Shown here in pieces: positions 5,200 through 6,017 of a DNA stretch of 6,017 bases; within the stretch, counting starts at the first letter, position 1; every line of letters starts with the position of its first letter. The stretch lies in the NCBI GenBank assembly GCA_026392265.1, contig JAPLCL010000107.1, positions 1-6,017 on the forward strand, read 5' to 3'. This DNA is from Actinomycetota bacterium (GTDB lineage: Bacteria; Actinomycetota; Thermoleophilia; UBA2241). The notes under the pieces were generated by a model. That model ran no database searches and was not told the DNA's origin. It worked only from the letters and a program-made list of their open reading frames with translations. A program made the position numbers and the translations under genes.

Positions 5200-6017
5200 G
5201 TGGAACGACGCTTCATCACGCGGCTCGGCGACGGCTCGGCGGTGGCGCTCACGCGCAGCGAGCTGCGCGCCGAGCTCGAAGAAGGCACGCAGGCGGCGGC
5301 CGCCAGGGCCAAACTGCCGCCGCTCGAGACGCACGAGCTGGAGCACCTCCTCGACATCTTCGCCAGCGCGGCGCGCTTCAGCGCCGTCGACATAGGGGAC
5401 GAAGTCGTCCTCAGCTTCGACGGCAGCGGCACGCCGCAGCAGGGCAGCCGCGTGAACGCCCTGCTTCAGTACGAGCAGTGCCTTGCCGCGGATACGTGCG
5501 AGCTCTACCACGTCGACTACTCGTACAAAGCGGTCAAGACCGTCGTCGGCGTCGAGCAGCAGGCCATGAAGGAGGCGCAGGAGCGCCTCACGATCCCTGT
5601 CCACTACGGTGCCCAGCCGGATCTGGGGCGCTACTCCGCCCCCGACGGACCCTGCGGCAACTGGTCGGAGTTGCTGCCTCAGATGCGCATCGACGACGCC
5701 CGGGAGGCACAGGAAGCCGCGCTCGAACTGGCCGTCGAGGACATGGTGTACGTCGCGACGGCTCTGTGGGAGGCCGGCGCCGACGGCCTCAACTTCGACA
5801 CCGCCGGCGCCGGCGGCGACGCCGACTTTCTCGCGACGCTGCTCGCCGTCGAGCGCCTGCGCGCGGCCCATCCGGACATGGGCATCATGGTCGGCATGTC
5901 GGGCGAGCTCGTGCTCGGCACGCACGGGCGGCTCGAGTACCGCGGCACGCGCCTCGCCGGGCTCAGGCCGGCCGGCCAGCTCAAGGTGGTGCAGCAGGCC
6001 GGCGCCACCGTGTTCGG
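5200..6017 (+). CDS. mtbB: Second dimethylamine methyltransferase MtbB paralogue (3' end cut by window edge)
   Basis: The 272 visible codons encode a close paralogue of the mtbB product at 3606-4997. Shared blocks run in the same order: ERRFITRLGDGS, LLDIFASAARFSAVDIGDEV, VVLSFDG, DYSYKAVKTV, QPDLGRYSAPDGP, NWSELLP, EAGADGLNFDTAGA and GRLEYRGTRLAGL. The start is GTG 5200: it matches the MERR start of the paralogue, and an in-frame TAG at 5188-5190 with no start in between closes the frame upstream. There is no strong SD, in contrast to mtbB. The window ends in GATVFG, which aligns to about residue 273 of the paralogue. The Pyl site (residue 345 there) is therefore expected about 72 codons beyond the edge and cannot be checked. 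The expected role is demethylation of dimethylamine or a related amine. It is divergent from mtbB with the copy 2 inverted repeat between. Confidence 0.9.
   Translation, partial: MERRFITRLGDGSAVALTRSELRAELEEGTQAAAARAKLPPLETHELEHLLDIFASAARFSAVDIGDEVVLSFDGSGTPQQGSRVNALLQYEQCLAADTCELYHVDYSYKAVKTVVGVEQQAMKEAQERLTIPVHYGAQPDLGRYSAPDGPCGNWSELLPQMRIDDAREAQEAALELAVEDMVYVATALWEAGADGLNFDTAGAGGDADFLATLLAVERLRAAHPDMGIMVGMSGELVLGTHGRLEYRGTRLAGLRPAGQLKVVQQAGATVF

Noticed and set aside
5050..5925. Minus-strand open frame (about 291 codons) opposite the second mtbB
   Set aside because: Antisense of a gene with clear MtbB homology. Its translation repeats the low-information pattern seen opposite mtbB.

Overview
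This window is a GC-rich bacterial methylamine-utilisation locus. It holds four methyltransferase genes of the MttB (trimethylamine) and MtbB (dimethylamine) families around one TetR-type regulator. Two of the methyltransferase genes carry an in-frame TAG exactly where these families encode pyrrolysine (Pyl, the 22nd amino acid), and protein homology continues without a frame change beyond each TAG. I therefore annotate both as full-length Pyl genes read through amber, not as truncated genes. A TetR regulator and strong Shine-Dalgarno (SD) sequences indicate a bacterium rather than a methanogenic archaeon. The phylum cannot be fixed from this sequence; a GC-rich anaerobe, possibly actinobacterial, is a guess.

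Layout. Positions 1-1295 (minus) hold mttB, cut by the left edge, with its Pyl codon at 312-314. A 206-bp divergent intergenic region follows, then a TetR-family regulator at 1502-2134 (plus). Its 3' end meets, tail to tail, an MttB-superfamily gene at 2141-3613 (minus) that has glycine instead of Pyl; an 8-bp-stem hairpin contains both stop codons. That gene overlaps the end of mtbB (3606-4997, minus, Pyl codon at 3963-3965) by 8 nt, so mtbB and the non-Pyl gene form a coupled operon. A second divergent intergenic region of 202 bp separates mtbB from a second mtbB paralogue (5200 to beyond 6017, plus), which is cut by the right edge before its expected Pyl position. There is no gene-free stretch longer than 300 bases.

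Regulation. The two divergent intergenic regions each carry the same 20-bp inverted repeat, TTAGTTA-N6-TAACTAA (1414-1433 and 5034-5053). These AT-rich islands in GC-rich DNA have the size and symmetry of a TetR-family operator. The simplest reading is one regulator acting on four transcription units: itself, mttB, the mtbB/non-Pyl operon and the second mtbB.

How the genes work together. In the known pathway MttB demethylates trimethylamine and MtbB demethylates dimethylamine, each passing the methyl group to a cognate corrinoid protein (MttC, MtbC). A second methyltransferase (MtbA-like in archaea, or a tetrahydrofolate-using one in bacteria) then takes it onward. The corrinoid proteins, the corrinoid activase (RamA-like), a monomethylamine methyltransferase and the pyrrolysine genes (pylT, pylS, pylBCD) are not in the window and must lie elsewhere if the reading is right.
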